From: Synanceia verrucosa
Taxonomy: Eukaryota > Chordata > Actinopteri > Perciformes > Synanceiidae
Direction: 5' to 3'
Assembly: GCA_029721515.1 (NCBI GenBank)
Contig: CM056569.1
Location: forward strand, 14,178,507-14,242,506
Length of the DNA stretch: 64,000 nucleotides
Below, piece after piece: positions 1 to 10,784 of this stretch (within the stretch, counting starts at the first letter, position 1; each line of letters begins with the position of its first letter). The translations under genes were made by a program, and so were the position numbers. A model generated the notes under the pieces. It was not told the origin of the DNA, ran no database searches, and worked only from the letters and a program-made list of their open reading frames with translations.

Positions 1-205
1 AGCTGTAGAAATGTTTAATATTTAGTGTACATTTTAGACGTCTATTATCGGTTTTACTCCAGTATCTGTTTCTACAAACCAGAGGCGTGCTGCGGTAGCT
101 GCATTAGGAGCTGCGGACGATGGAAGGTAGCGCTGAAAAACAAATAGGTAACTTGTTGCAGCATGCCAGTCCGCTAGAGCAGGATCGGCATACAGTTGCT
201 GCATA

Positions 206-243
206 GGTGTGTGTGTGTGCGTGCGCGCGTGTATGTGTGTGTT
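206..243. repeat. (GT/GC)n alternating purine-pyrimidine tract
   Basis: An imperfect GT repeat with an embedded GCGCGC core. It produces a spurious HTHTHT peptide on the minus strand. Confidence 0.9.
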
Positions 244-2900
244 TTTATATAGTTTGAGATGCACAGGGATCCCCACTGTGCTTTGCACATCGTCAAGGGA
301 AAAGAAAGATAAAAATGCTTAAATTTGCACACACACACAACAACAACTAGACCCAGTCTCAGTCTGACAGATCCAAGAAGAGTCTCTTATTTACCCTGCG
401 TTTCAGTAAACACTGCTGTTTGCCTTCAGGCAAGCGCGGTAGGGTCCACTGTATATATCTTTGGAAAAACAAAAATGTGAGGGATGCAGATGAAGAGCCA
501 CACTGTGGCTGAAGCAGATAATCTGGTGCTGGGCCCAGACATGCCCCGAACCCAACTCTTCACATCTTAAAGTTTGTAAACCAGCTTGAGCGAGAATAGG
601 GTACAGAGTTCATCTTCCTCTTGATGTCAGTGATGCTTTTGATCCAAGTTTTAAAAGTCACGACCACTGTTCTGTCCTGGCCCGGATGGTTTTGTTTTTT
701 ATCTGCGAGACAAGAAGAATAAGCTGCACTATGTTGAGATTTTGAAGAAGTAAGTAGTGAGTTATATGACCTGCCTGCTGGGTCTCTTCTATTCTCTTCT
801 ATCAACTCTATGAATGCCATTGATGAGTCACGCCGTCAAAGTGATTTTTTTTTTGTTTTTTTTTGACACAGCGGGTCGCTGATCGCGGTCTCCTGCAGCC
901 TGTCAGGAATTTAGTTGCTTCTGTGATTTGTAGTCAGGACACAAACAGTTAATATGCGCCACGGAGATCAAAGCAGGAAGTGAAGACGATTGTAATTAGA
1001 GAGAAAAACAAACAAAATCTGGACAAAAAGTGGCAATTTTGGTGAAAGCATCCTCTTCTCTACCTCTGATAAAACAAGAATGGAACAAGGTAAAAACAAA
1101 CATTTTTTTCATGATGAAATAGAGAATCTCTTCTTTCATTTCAGCTATTCTGTGTTCTCAGAGACATGGTACAAAATATTCTGTGGGTCTGTGGGCACTC
1201 AAAGAGTTAAAGTGAGGCCATTTAGCTTGATGCACATTTGAGCTTGAACAATGATAAGTGGAGGTGGTTCGACAGAGAAAGATTACCTGAGTTGGTTTAT
1301 TCCAAGTCATTAGAGGCACGACTCAAAAATTAGCCTTGAGCTGTGATGAAAAATTAAAAAAAAAAATCAAAGCCTGTGTTAGAGTGATGTGCAGTAATCA
1401 GCACCAAAACTTCTAGATTTTTCTGTGATTGTTGTGGCTCAAAATGTCCAAATACAGAATAGATTTTCTTTTCCTAACATTTAACTCATGTCATAATCAT
1501 AGATCCTTTAGGAGTAACTGTTTAGTTATATAATGATGATGCAATCCATTACATATGAATGACTGTACTTCTTTCCATAAACAAAGTTTAATATGTTACA
1601 TCTGCTCCCTCTTCATTAGAAATCCAGAATCTGTAAATATAAGTTGACACAGGAAGAGGAGATAGAGCTGAATGGTTTATTGAAACATGTTTTTTGATCT
1701 AGACACAAACTGTGACATATATAAACTCACTGGGTTGTCTTATTTGACAGTTTTTTGTTTTGGGAGGCCGTTTAAGTTACTGTATATTAACCTCTCACCA
1801 TACATGCAAGTTAGTCACAGTGGAGCTTTCTTAGTGCACTGCAGACTTTATTGGGTGATTTTTATTAGACACTAAATGCTTCCTCCCAAACTTTCTAACC
1901 TTTATAAGTCTGCACAGTTATTTTTATGCATATTTTATTTTTTTTAATTCCCCTGCAGTTAGATTTTAACCATCAATGTGGAAATTTTATTCCTTTTGGG
2001 AGAGCATCTTACTCCACACAGTAACTGGCCAGCCTCCCACTCCATCCTATTAACACTGGTGGATGCTGTTTCCTGCTGTGACATCCTGCCTCATTGCAGG
2101 AGCCCCACTCTGATGCTCAGTTGTAGTTTTTCGCTCAGGATCTGGGCCCGCATGGCTGCGTTGGCTGACTAACTCTCTGCTAACGCCATTTTTGACTGGA
2201 GAGCTTGTCTTCGTTTGGCAGCGAGGCCACATCCATGGCACTGCAACAGTAGATGCCTGAAATGTTTCTGTTCGACACGCCAGCGCCAAGCAGCACAGAT
2301 GAGATGCGTTTCGTCTGCCATGAATGAAAGCCATTGTTCCTCCCTGACTCACCTCCTTTTTGGCATTAAATCTTAATTGTTGGACAGCTGGAACGTCAGT
2401 GAAAATGAATGCAAAACACTGTTTATACGATGTTAATTTACCTCAGCTCACGACCTCTATTACGCGAGGCTGTGTAACAAATCAACCAACAACTGTCTGT
2501 CATTTAAACACAGGACAGTGTCCCGTGACTGAATGCAGCTGCAGACGCACATCACATCATCCATTAAGTGTCTTTCATGGTGTCTAATTAAGTATGACTT
2601 ACAGAATTCGGCGTGTTCAGTAAGCAGTGTTTTGACACTGCATGACACATTATCTGCTGTGCTGCTTATTTTAATAACCAAGGCTGACATTGTGATTTTT
2701 GCTCTCCTGAGGCGAAGACGGAGGAATCATTTAGTCTGTAGCTGTCAGCTGATAACAGTATCTAATGTGTAGGCTGTAGCTGTCTGAGCTGCTGCAGAAG
2801 AAAAAAAAAAGTGTTTGCTGCGTACCTTGACACTTTTTAGTAATTCCTAAAAAGTTTCTTCGATGTATCTAGGAATGATGGAGGGCACAAAACTGACAGA

Positions 2901-3520
2901 TTCACTGGCCACTTAATTCAGTGCTAATACTGGGTTGGACCCCCTTTTCTCTTCACTCTTTTTCGCATACTTTCAACAAGGTGTTGGAAACATTCAACAG
3001 ATGCACTGTGGTCATAAAGGGATGGACATGGTCAGCAGCAATACTCAGGTAGGCTGCAGTGTTTAAACCATGCTCAGGTGGTACTAAGAGGCCCAAAGTG
3101 AGCCAAGAAAATATCCCCACCATTACACCACCAGCACTAGCCTGAACCATTGATACAGTACAAGGCTGGATGGATCCATGCTTTCATGGTGTTTACTCCA
3201 AACGCTGACCATCGACCATCTGAATGTTCAGCTGAAATCAAGACTCATTCATTCATCGTCAACTGCTTATTCTATGTATGTACTTTCTCTTTTTTAGACC
3301 ATCCTTTGTAAACCCTAAAGTGATTGTCTTGAAATCCCAGCAGATCAGCAGTTTGTGCCCGTCTGGCTTCAACAATCATGACCCGTTCAAAATCACTTTA
3401 ATCACTTTCCTCCTTCTGATGTTTTGTTTGAACTTCAGCAAATTGTCTTGACCTCAATGAATTGAGTTGCCTCCATGTGATTGGCTGTGATTTGCATTAG
3501 GGCATGTATTAACGTTAGCA
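2901..3520 (-). mobile_element. Degenerate Tc1/mariner-type element, internally deleted
   Basis: On the minus strand, 3150-2953 translates to a fragment with GGVMVGIFSW, LGLLVP and AYLSIAADHVHPFMTTV. I recognise these as the middle of a common teleost Tc1-like transposase (the GGGVMVWG...FSW block and following residues). The plus-strand sequence at about 2901 (TTCACTGGCCACTTAATTCAG) resembles the terminal repeat of the same family. The stretch 3290-3490 matches its N-terminal helix-turn-helix region in reverse orientation. A large block including the second catalytic Asp and the Glu is missing: the 'TTV' segment runs straight into a C-terminal 'VSNTLLKV' remnant. The far terminal repeat is eroded. 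Family identification is from memory; orientation and degeneracy are seen directly. Confidence 0.8.
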
Positions 3521-6098
3521 CATAGAAACATTTTCAATGTAAAAAACAAAACATGATGGATTGATGGTTTGTATTGGGTACTGGGGCAACTAAATGAGTC
3601 AATTACTCAGTTAAGTAATGTGAGAGTGGAGATGAGCTGATGAGTTTCCCCTCCTCAATAGGAGGAATATTAAAGGTCAGGCTCAGTTGTTCGTAGTTTG
3701 TCAAGCTGCTGCCCTAAACTGTAAAATTAAATATGCAGTGACACTTTCTTCTTTCAGTGATAATTGCCTGACATTTAGTGGGAAACAGTATCGGTGCGTA
3801 GCTGGCATCAAAGCAGCAGTGAGGAGCTGGGAGACCCTGAAAGCTTCCTGTTTCCTGTCTCCCTGCAGGTGGTTTATGTCTTTCATCCTCCTGAGCCCTT
3901 AAACGCATCCAAACCCCACTATCAGATTGAATGGGAACCTCCCCTTTCCTCCTCTCCAAGAAGCCTTTTTTTCAGTTAATCTCCTGCTTTCCTGAATATG
4001 AATTCATAAACAGCGAGCAGGTGGAATGGGCTCACCTTTCAGCGCCCGGGTGTCTGGCATTAATCCTTCTGTTAGTGTGAGGGAGTGTGCAAGAAGTGCC
4101 ACTTGAACAAATAGCATCTGGTTAAGACTGTATTAGTCAGGAGTCATTGGTAACTGGTTGCTTTTAAGATTATTGTTGTGACGTGCTCTGCTGCTGAGTC
4201 AGAGTTTGATTGTCTGGAATAACAGAAAGGTCACACAGAGGTACTGTATAATATAATTCACACGTAATTCAACGAAACGTCTTAGCTAAGCTAAGCTAAC
4301 TGGTTGCATGTTGTAGCTTGACATGACAGTGGTATGATCCTCTCATGTGACTCAGCAAGTAAGCGAATAAACACATTTCACCCTGACTGCTTTGCAGGTA
4401 GAGCAACACCATATTTTTAAGATTTCACAGGTGCACCCTGCCGTGCTGCATACCTGCCTTATGTTTTATTATGTCTCAGTTGTTGGTGCAGCCCACTTTC
4501 CCAACTTCCCTCTCTGTCTCACTTTCAGCAACGGCACGTCAAAGTCACCGGGTTGTTTAGAGGAATCCCATTTTCCAGAGAGATTTTGCAGGGTTATTTT
4601 TGGAGTCTATCAAAGCGGAGGTGTGTGGCAGAACACTCACCCTGCTCTGGCTGTGATGAGAAGGGACGCCGCTGCTCTCTGCTTCAGGGGGATTTCTCAG
4701 CAGCAGTGTGACTGTGGCATGCCTGAAGTCTGAACACACTGGTGAGGGCAGTACATGCTGTGTTGATGCATCACTGTGTAATATCACACAGTATATGTGC
4801 ACTATAACATAGTTAACAAACTCCCCAGACAGATAACAATAAGAAGCTCCTGTGCAAATATATGATCTATTGAATCAAAGATATTTTCATTATATATTGT
4901 TTTTTCAAGGTTTGGTAAGCCCTGCCTTTTGTACACTTGTTTAGATCCTCAACCTCATTTGTCCTCGTTAAACAGAGTGTAGTGACTTGTCTTAGCTTCT
5001 TTTTTGCTTTTACTCCTCAAAATAGCTCAGAGCATCGCCTGTCCACTCTAAATACACAGAGATACATGTGTAAGTGGCTGGAGCTATGAAAACTGGAGTA
5101 AAGTGCTGCATTACTTTCATCTCAACTCCATTTCCTAAAAGTGAAATGTGGTGCAGAGGTTGTTTGTTTATGGTAATCACAGTCGTCTCCCAGGATTAAG
5201 GTTGTGATGATTTATTGATGTTAAAATGGTATATTGAATTTCGCCTGGCCTCATCTCCTGGAGTAGGTCATTTCAAAGACTCCAGCAGCAGCATGATTGC
5301 TCCTTGATTGCAGCATTCGCTTGATTTTTAACCTTGACTGTTTGGTTCATGATTTTACAGTTGATAAATATTCAAGTAGAAAACCTTTTTTGAAGTTTGA
5401 ACTAGCTTCAGGGCTTACAGTAGTATGTAGAGGCGTGCCATGCAGGTAGGTTGGCTCTACCATTACCACACAGGTATCAAGTAGTCCTTTAACAGTCATG
5501 GAATTGGGTCCAGTCTGAAAACAGCTCTTATCATAAAACTTCTCTCTAATGGAAATCTACATTCAAAGACATTTCTGATAGGATTAGGTTTAATCCGTGG
5601 CTGTGAAACCAGCCTAGACTGTCTCCATTCCAGCTCTATTCTCAGACTGTCTACAGGCGTATATGTTGGAGTGTGAGCTCGCTGGCGGACATCCAGTCAG
5701 GCAGCCTGCGACTGTCGATTTGAGGGTTTGGATTAAAAGCTAGATTGTGTTCCTTGGAACAACCTCAGGATTTCTGCAGCCAGCATTGGAGAATGAAGAA
5801 GCCTCCTAATTGATACAGTTTTTTTTCTCTCTGATTGAAGCCTGCTGGAGCGATAACATGCTCTTTATTCTTTTTTTCATCACGCTTTCCCTCCACCTCA
5901 CATATTTGACCCACTTTATCATGTGGCAGATAAAACCAGACACATCAGAGGAGTCACGGCTTGAAACTTGTCACCCTTTGGCTGGCATCAAATCAGTTCC
6001 TCTGACACGTCTTTTCCCATCTCTTCTCCTCTTTGGTCTGTCCATTCAGTCTTTCTCCTGTTCTCTTCTTGTCAAACCTTTTACTTAAGTAAAAGTAG

Positions 6099-6300
6099 TA
6101 GGGCTGTCGAAGTTAACACGATTAATCCATGTTAACGCTCTACTTGCACAACTGCGGGCATGTCAAGAAGCAGAAATTTATTCAATATAAATCAAGGTCA
6201 AAATTAGCACACGTCTGTCGGGCAGTTTGTCCAAGTAGAGTTACCATTGCGCAAATTAGCACGATTGATATGTGTCAACACGTTAACTTTGACAGCCCTA
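6099..6300. mobile_element. MITE-like element with terminal inverted repeats (TAGGGCTGTC...)
   Basis: The ends are inverted copies: TAGGGCTGTCGAAGTTAAC at 6099-6117 and GTTAACTTTGACAGCCCTA at 6282-6300. Only one position differs. The 202-bp interior has further ACGATTRAT-type inverted blocks and no coding capacity. Flanks AAAAGTAG (6091-6098) and AAAATAGT (6301-6308) are similar but not an exact duplication. TAGGGCTGTC ends of this kind are widespread in animal genomes; the superfamily is not assigned here. Confidence 0.8.
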
Positions 6301-8159
6301 AAAATAGTAATACAAGATTACATACAGGAATGAATCGAACCACCAACTGGTGGCCGACTTTCTCTACCACTGCACCAAAAGACCTGCATTTCCTGTAGCA
6401 GAAGTACAGAACCAGGATTGTGGTGGGCAGACTGTTAGACTTAGCTGCTGTTAAATGTGAGGTTTTCAAAAGGGAGTCTGGTGTAAGGAAACAGGGACCG
6501 CCAAGATCAACACAAAATTAAAGTTCCTCCTGCTAGTTTTTTAGTGCAGTGTATTTCCTGTCGTGGTCATCATTTGTTTCACATGCCGCAAGCACACCTG
6601 AACTGTCTTTTGCAACTATAAAGACCATGTATCTGTCCTTTTACCCAGTTGGTACTGTGTCCCTGATTTTGTAATAACCAGCTCTGCTGCTCACAGTTCA
6701 TTCAGACCTCTTTGAATAAGTAACTGTAGCAGGAAAGTGGAATTTAATACCAGATCTGGCTGAAACTCTGACTAGCAGTTATTGGGGAAGGCTATAAAGT
6801 CCCATTACAAGAAATAATGCAAAGTGAAGTAGGTTTTAACCTGCCAAATAACACATTTTAAGTCCGACAAAATCATTTGAAATGTGGCCTGTCTTTATTA
6901 TTAATGTGCTAAAAGCTATATTTAGACTCATTTAAAGAGAACTAAATTCATGAGCATGGGATTTATTTCCTACATATTAATTCTGATCTTTTCTGAAGTA
7001 CACTTTCATAAAGTGAAAAATCAGCTAAATATATTTGACGATGGAGCTCTTGCAGATGTGGGAGGATCCTGTGGAGGGGGACTACCTGCAGTAGTCTAGT
7101 CTAGAGATGAATGGAGCTCGTAGAAGGAGATGAGCTGATTCTGCTGAGACGTATGAAAATGAAAAGATGCACCGTCACACATGACTCCTTTAGTCGCTCG
7201 TTCATTTTCAATCTGGAGTTTTCTCCTCACCTATTGTTTTCTGCTACATCATACTGCTCCACCTTTTTGAAAATGGAAGCATCTTTGGCTTCTTTTTTTT
7301 GCTTCTGACTTTCACTTCCAAACACTCAGTTTAGTACACCCACATGCCACTGCATGAAAACATGCCACTGTGTAATTGGATGAGAGGAATCATGTGGAGC
7401 TTTGTGCCCCCAGGCATGGCCTGTCGGCTTGGTCTGATGCCTCTGGTGCAGCTGTCTGCAGACACTTAACTGCCCCGGAGGAGCTTGAGCTCCCAATCTC
7501 TCCCTCGGCGACTGGTTTTTAAGTGTCCATGCTTCACCTTTGACCTATAAGTAGCTGCCTGGCAGTCAGCTCTAGACCAGCACAGGTTCGGTCCTAAGAT
7601 CAAGTCTTTCTCTGTTGCTCTTTTAAGCTGGCAAAACATAATTTCCTCCCATGGGGGCTCAGAACCTGGCAAGTTTACAACACAGCTAAGTAGCCATGAA
7701 GGGATTTGAAGGCTTGAGTTTCGCACATATAAACTGCTCAGAGAGGAGAGTGAGAAATACTTCTATACTAAGACGATCATTGCTCGTATTTCTTTCCTCA
7801 TCAGATTTCCCTTTAGTCATAGAACCTTTCTGCCAGATCCCAGCAATTAACCAAACTAAATAATACCCTTTAAGTGATTTCCCTTCGCTGGTCTTTAGTG
7901 TATGGAAGCTGAAAGGCCTGGCTTAGCTCACATGAGAGATTAGCATCAGTGTGGAGCCCAGCGGTCACTGAGGGAGCTGTTAATTTCACACTCCTTCTTG
8001 TGTTAACATCACCGGCAGCTCAGACTCATAAATATATGCAGTTATTCTCAAAAACAAAACTTAGCCGCAAATTTTCCAGTCTTGCTCATTTGCAGAGCCT
8101 CCGTTTTCTGCCAACGTGTCTGAATGTGAAATGCATTTTATTGTGTGTTTGCATCTGAT

Positions 8160-8184
8160 TGAGAGAGAGAGAGAGAGAGAGAGA
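8160..8184. repeat. (GA)12 microsatellite before the splice acceptor
   Basis: A pure GA run about 95 bp upstream of the exon at 8278. It is a purine tract, not the pyrimidine tract used for splicing. Confidence 0.95.
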
Positions 8185-8277
8185 ATACTTCTGGAAACCT
8201 TTCCTCTCATTGCTCCTCACATCAGCTAGATATTGTTCAGAGTGTGGTTCATTTTTATTGGGTTTGTCCCCATCCAG

Positions 8278-8610
8278 GTTTAGTCCAGAAAGTAGACCAG
8301 CGCCTCCCGGTGGCCAACGAGTACCTGCTGCTGTCAGGTGGGGCCCGAGAGGGAGTCTTGGACCTGAACCCAGAGGACCTGGGGGACTACGCCAAAGGGG
8401 CCGACTTTGACCTGGACTTCACCCTGCTTGTGCCCGCCCTCAAGCTCCACGATCGCAACCAGCCCGTCACGCTGGACATGAGGCACTCCCCGCCCTGCCA
8501 CTCGTGGCTCAGCCTGCGCCTCTGTGACTCCAACGTCATGTCCCGCTGGAGCATCTGCTGCCAGGAGGAGAACGGCTTTCCCACTGAGGAGGACGAGGAG
8601 GAAGACATGA
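8278..8610 (+). CDS. tmem102/mb21d2-like: MB21D2/TMEM102-like protein, internal exon with nucleotidyltransferase core
   Basis: The acceptor is CCATCCAG|GT at 8277/8278 and the donor ACATGA|GTAAGT at 8610/8611. The exon starts with two bases of a split Gly codon and ends with one base of a Ser codon completed by the next exon. The peptide begins LVQKVDQRLPVANEYLLLSG and continues with a GG(A)REG turn, then ADFDLDF, FTLLVPALKL and the block HDRNQPVTLDMRH. These are hallmarks of MB21D2 (Mab-21 domain containing 2). GG..EG and the acidic D-F-D pair (codons at 8403 and 8409) sit where cGAS-type nucleotidyltransferases have their Gly-Ser loop and metal-binding Glu/Asp. Family knowledge: Mab-21 fold proteins are intracellular; enzymatic activity of MB21D2 is unproven. 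The exon end is acidic and Glu-rich (EEDEEEDM), a less conserved linker. The position next to fgf11 points to the tmem102 orthologue, although the sequence reads more like MB21D2. Confidence 0.93.
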
Positions 8611-9140
8611 GTAAGTAGGATGAGTGTGATAACTATTATTACTATTACTGTTAGCGATGAGAAAGAAGTGAAACTAAAGAGAGAGGGAGGCGTGGATTAG
8701 TTGAGCATGAAGGTGCTGCAGCAGTGCAGAGTGGAAGGAACGGAAGCTGATTGAGTTTTGCTCATGTTTCACCCAGACAATTTGATGCACGATGTTGTGA
8801 TGCAGTTTCGCCTGGCGAGCTGCAGCGACTCCTCAGATAGCCTCCCCGGGAAATACAGTGAAACATTTATGAGTGTAACGGCACAATCAGACGCTCAAGC
8901 CCACACTGCTGCTTCCAGACATCAATCTGCCACCAGTGAGAAAAGCGTAATGGCATTTATTGATACAAATCTCTTTAATTTTCAGCAGTTTGCAAAACCC
9001 AGTTGCTACATTTTGTGGTCGCATCATGACATTTCCCAGAGGATCTAATGTTACAGTAGTGGCTGGACAGTGGAGCACACTGTAGGTAAACCTGCTCAGT
9101 ATGGAGACACCCAGCATCCTCCTCTCCCTCCCTCGCTCAG

Positions 9141-9334
9141 GTAAAGGCTCCATCCCCTCCCTGGACTCCCCTCATTCTCTGGATGGATGCTACTTCTCTC
9201 CCTCCCTGGTGGCGGACTGGTTCTGGGGGGTGGTGAGCGAAGCTGTGGAGGAGCTGAGGCGCAGCCCCCAGAGAGGCATCCCCACACCAGACCGCCTGGA
9301 GAGGAACGGACCCCTAACCACCATCATCCTCCAA
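9141..9334 (+). CDS. tmem102/mb21d2-like: MB21D2/TMEM102-like protein, internal exon
   Basis: The acceptor CTCGCTCAG|GTAAAGG (9140/9141) restores the Ser codon split from the previous exon; the donor is ATCCTCCAA|GTACGC (9334/9335), phase 0. The peptide includes FSPSLVADWF, then SEAVEELRRSPQRGIP and the strand LTTIIL. It matches the MB21D2 segment with FSPTKVADWF and KKPQRGMP (from memory). In Mab-21 folds this segment links the N-terminal catalytic lobe to the helical spine. The first ~10 residues (KGSIPSLDSPH) are Ser/Pro-rich and variable. The 530-bp intron before it holds no further exon that I can see. Confidence 0.93.
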
Positions 9335-9435
9335 GTACGCAACCCTGAAATGATGATACAGTGAAAAGAGCTGGACTCATGATATTTGAACAGTTGTGTT
9401 TTCAGTTGTTTTTGTGCTGTCTGTTGTCCCTGCAG

Positions 9436-9648
9436 GCAGGCTCCAGCCGGGTGCTGTACGACCTGCTGCCTGTGGTGTCGTTTCGAGGCTGGCCCGCCGT
9501 GGCCCAGGGCTGGCTCACCGCCAACCACTTCTGGGATGGTAAAATCACAGAGGAGGAAGCCATATCTGGCTTCTATCTGCTGCCCTGCTGCTCCCCCCTG
9601 GGCGGTCGGCCTGACAGGGAGTGGAGGCTGGCATTTTCACGCAGCGAG
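9436..9648 (+). CDS. tmem102/mb21d2-like: MB21D2/TMEM102-like protein, internal exon
   Basis: The acceptor is TCCCTGCAG|GCAGGC (9435/9436) and the donor CAGCGAG|GTGAGG (9648/9649). The exon is exactly 71 codons, phase 0 at both ends. It encodes SSRVLYDLLPVVSFRGWPAV, a near-verbatim Mab-21 domain block, followed by NHFWDGKITEEEAISGFYL and EWRLAFSRSE. The VLYDLLPV strand corresponds to the region of the third metal-binding acidic residue in active nucleotidyltransferases (D of 'YD'). A nearby alternative AG (9438-9439) would break the frame, so 9436 is chosen. Confidence 0.95.
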
Positions 9649-9817
9649 GTGAGGGGGCTGTAGAGGTGACTTTTATTTTGGTGCCATCTTGTATGAAGTT
9701 GAAACCATCAGTACATTCCCATCTGGGTTTATTTCTTTGTTTCTTTACTATTTCTCTTTCCTGTCATACCACACCTGTTCTTTGTGAAATATTCACACTG
9801 TTGTGTCGTATTACCAG

Positions 9818-10417
9818 GTCCAGTTGAAGAAGTGCATCCCTTACCCCATGGCCCAGGCTTTCCAAGCAGCCAAGGCCGTGTTGTCTCGCATCCTGGCCCG
9901 CCCTCGTACAGGCCTCAGCCTCTATCACCTGCGTACCCTGCTCTTCTGGGCCTGTGACCGACTTCCTGCTGCATACCTGTCCTGCCCTGACGCTGACACC
10001 CCTGGCCGCCTCCTCCTGGGTCTCCTGGATGACCTGGCTCATTGCATCCTGGGCAAAAACTGCCCAAACTACTTCCTGCCCCAGTGCAACATGTTGGAGC
10101 ACCTCTCGGACAGCCAGGCGCTGCTCGTCGCCAGGAAGCTCGCACACGTGCGCTCGGATCCCAGCGAGCACCTCCGGGCGGCTCTGGACCAAGCGCAGCA
10201 GGCGGGCCAGTTGAAGAAGGAGCTCACGGCCAGCACCAACGGCCAGGGCTCCCCCGGGCACCAGCCAGCCAACGGCATCATCTCCCCCTCGGAGGACAAG
10301 CTGGCACAGCGGCTGCAGCAGCTGGTCACCGAGAACCCTGGGAAATCCATATCCGTCTTCCTCAACCCCGATGATGTCACCAGGCCGCACTTCCGCATCG
10401 ATGACAAGTTCTACTGA
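9818..10417 (+). CDS. tmem102/mb21d2-like: MB21D2/TMEM102-like protein, terminal exon with stop
   Basis: The acceptor is GTATTACCAG|GTCCAG (9817/9818); the TGA stop is at 10415-10417. It encodes VQLKKC, then YHLRTLLFWACDRLP (the Mab-21 'W..E/D..P' helix), LLLGLLDDLAHCIL, CPNYFLPQCNMLEHLS, VRSDPSEHLRAALDQA and the tail LVTENPGKSISVFLNPDDV ending DDKFY. The tail is characteristic of MB21D2; as I recall, human TMEM102 ends before this point. A Gly/Ser/Pro linker (NGQGSPGHQP) precedes the tail. With the three preceding exons about 446 residues are accounted for, so only about 45 N-terminal residues are missing if the total is near the 491 of human MB21D2. The 271-residue antisense frame here is a GC-rich shadow. 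Confidence 0.95.
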   Translation, partial: VQLKKCIPYPMAQAFQAAKAVLSRILARPRTGLSLYHLRTLLFWACDRLPAAYLSCPDADTPGRLLLGLLDDLAHCILGKNCPNYFLPQCNMLEHLSDSQALLVARKLAHVRSDPSEHLRAALDQAQQAGQLKKELTASTNGQGSPGHQPANGIISPSEDKLAQRLQQLVTENPGKSISVFLNPDDVTRPHFRIDDKFY

Positions 10418-10741
10418 TGCAGATGTGCTGCAGAGAAGACGTGTGGTGTTGAGCTCACAACCCTGAAACACTCCAAGGCGACAGGTCAGAGGGTCGGGGG
10501 GAACCGAACACTCGTCCTGTTCACCATCACCACTGCGACGAAGCCTTGCTGCTCGACTCTCTATACCAAAAACACACATGTCCTACTACTGAGAAGTGAC
10601 GCACACGTCGCACAACAGACTTGATGTCACCGAGCTGTTGCCACGGAGACGGCCCTCTCCTAATGAGCTGGCCTTAACAAGACTTATCGGCTGGTGCTAC
10701 AAAGACAAGGGCCGGCTTTAGTCATGTGAATTAAGTCAACA

Positions 10742-10784
<43 letters not shown>

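Larger units (their letters stand above)
1..8277 (+). other. 5' flank / probable first intron of the MB21D2/TMEM102-like gene
   Basis: No convincing coding exon is seen here. The exon beginning at 8278 starts inside a split glycine codon, so an upstream coding exon must exist. In MB21D2 the residues just before this point read roughly AKDFIFSML (from memory), and I could not find an equivalent followed by a donor site, so it is probably left of the window. The interval holds a GT/GC alternating tract (about 206-243), a Tc1 fossil (2901-3520), a MITE-like element (6099-6300) and a (GA)12 tract just before the exon. Otherwise it is unremarkable AT-rich intronic DNA. Confidence 0.6.

Noticed and set aside
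9764..10579. 271-residue minus-strand open frame
   Set aside because: It is the antisense shadow of the GC-rich terminal exon of the MB21D2-like gene, which has clear homology and splice sites on the + strand.
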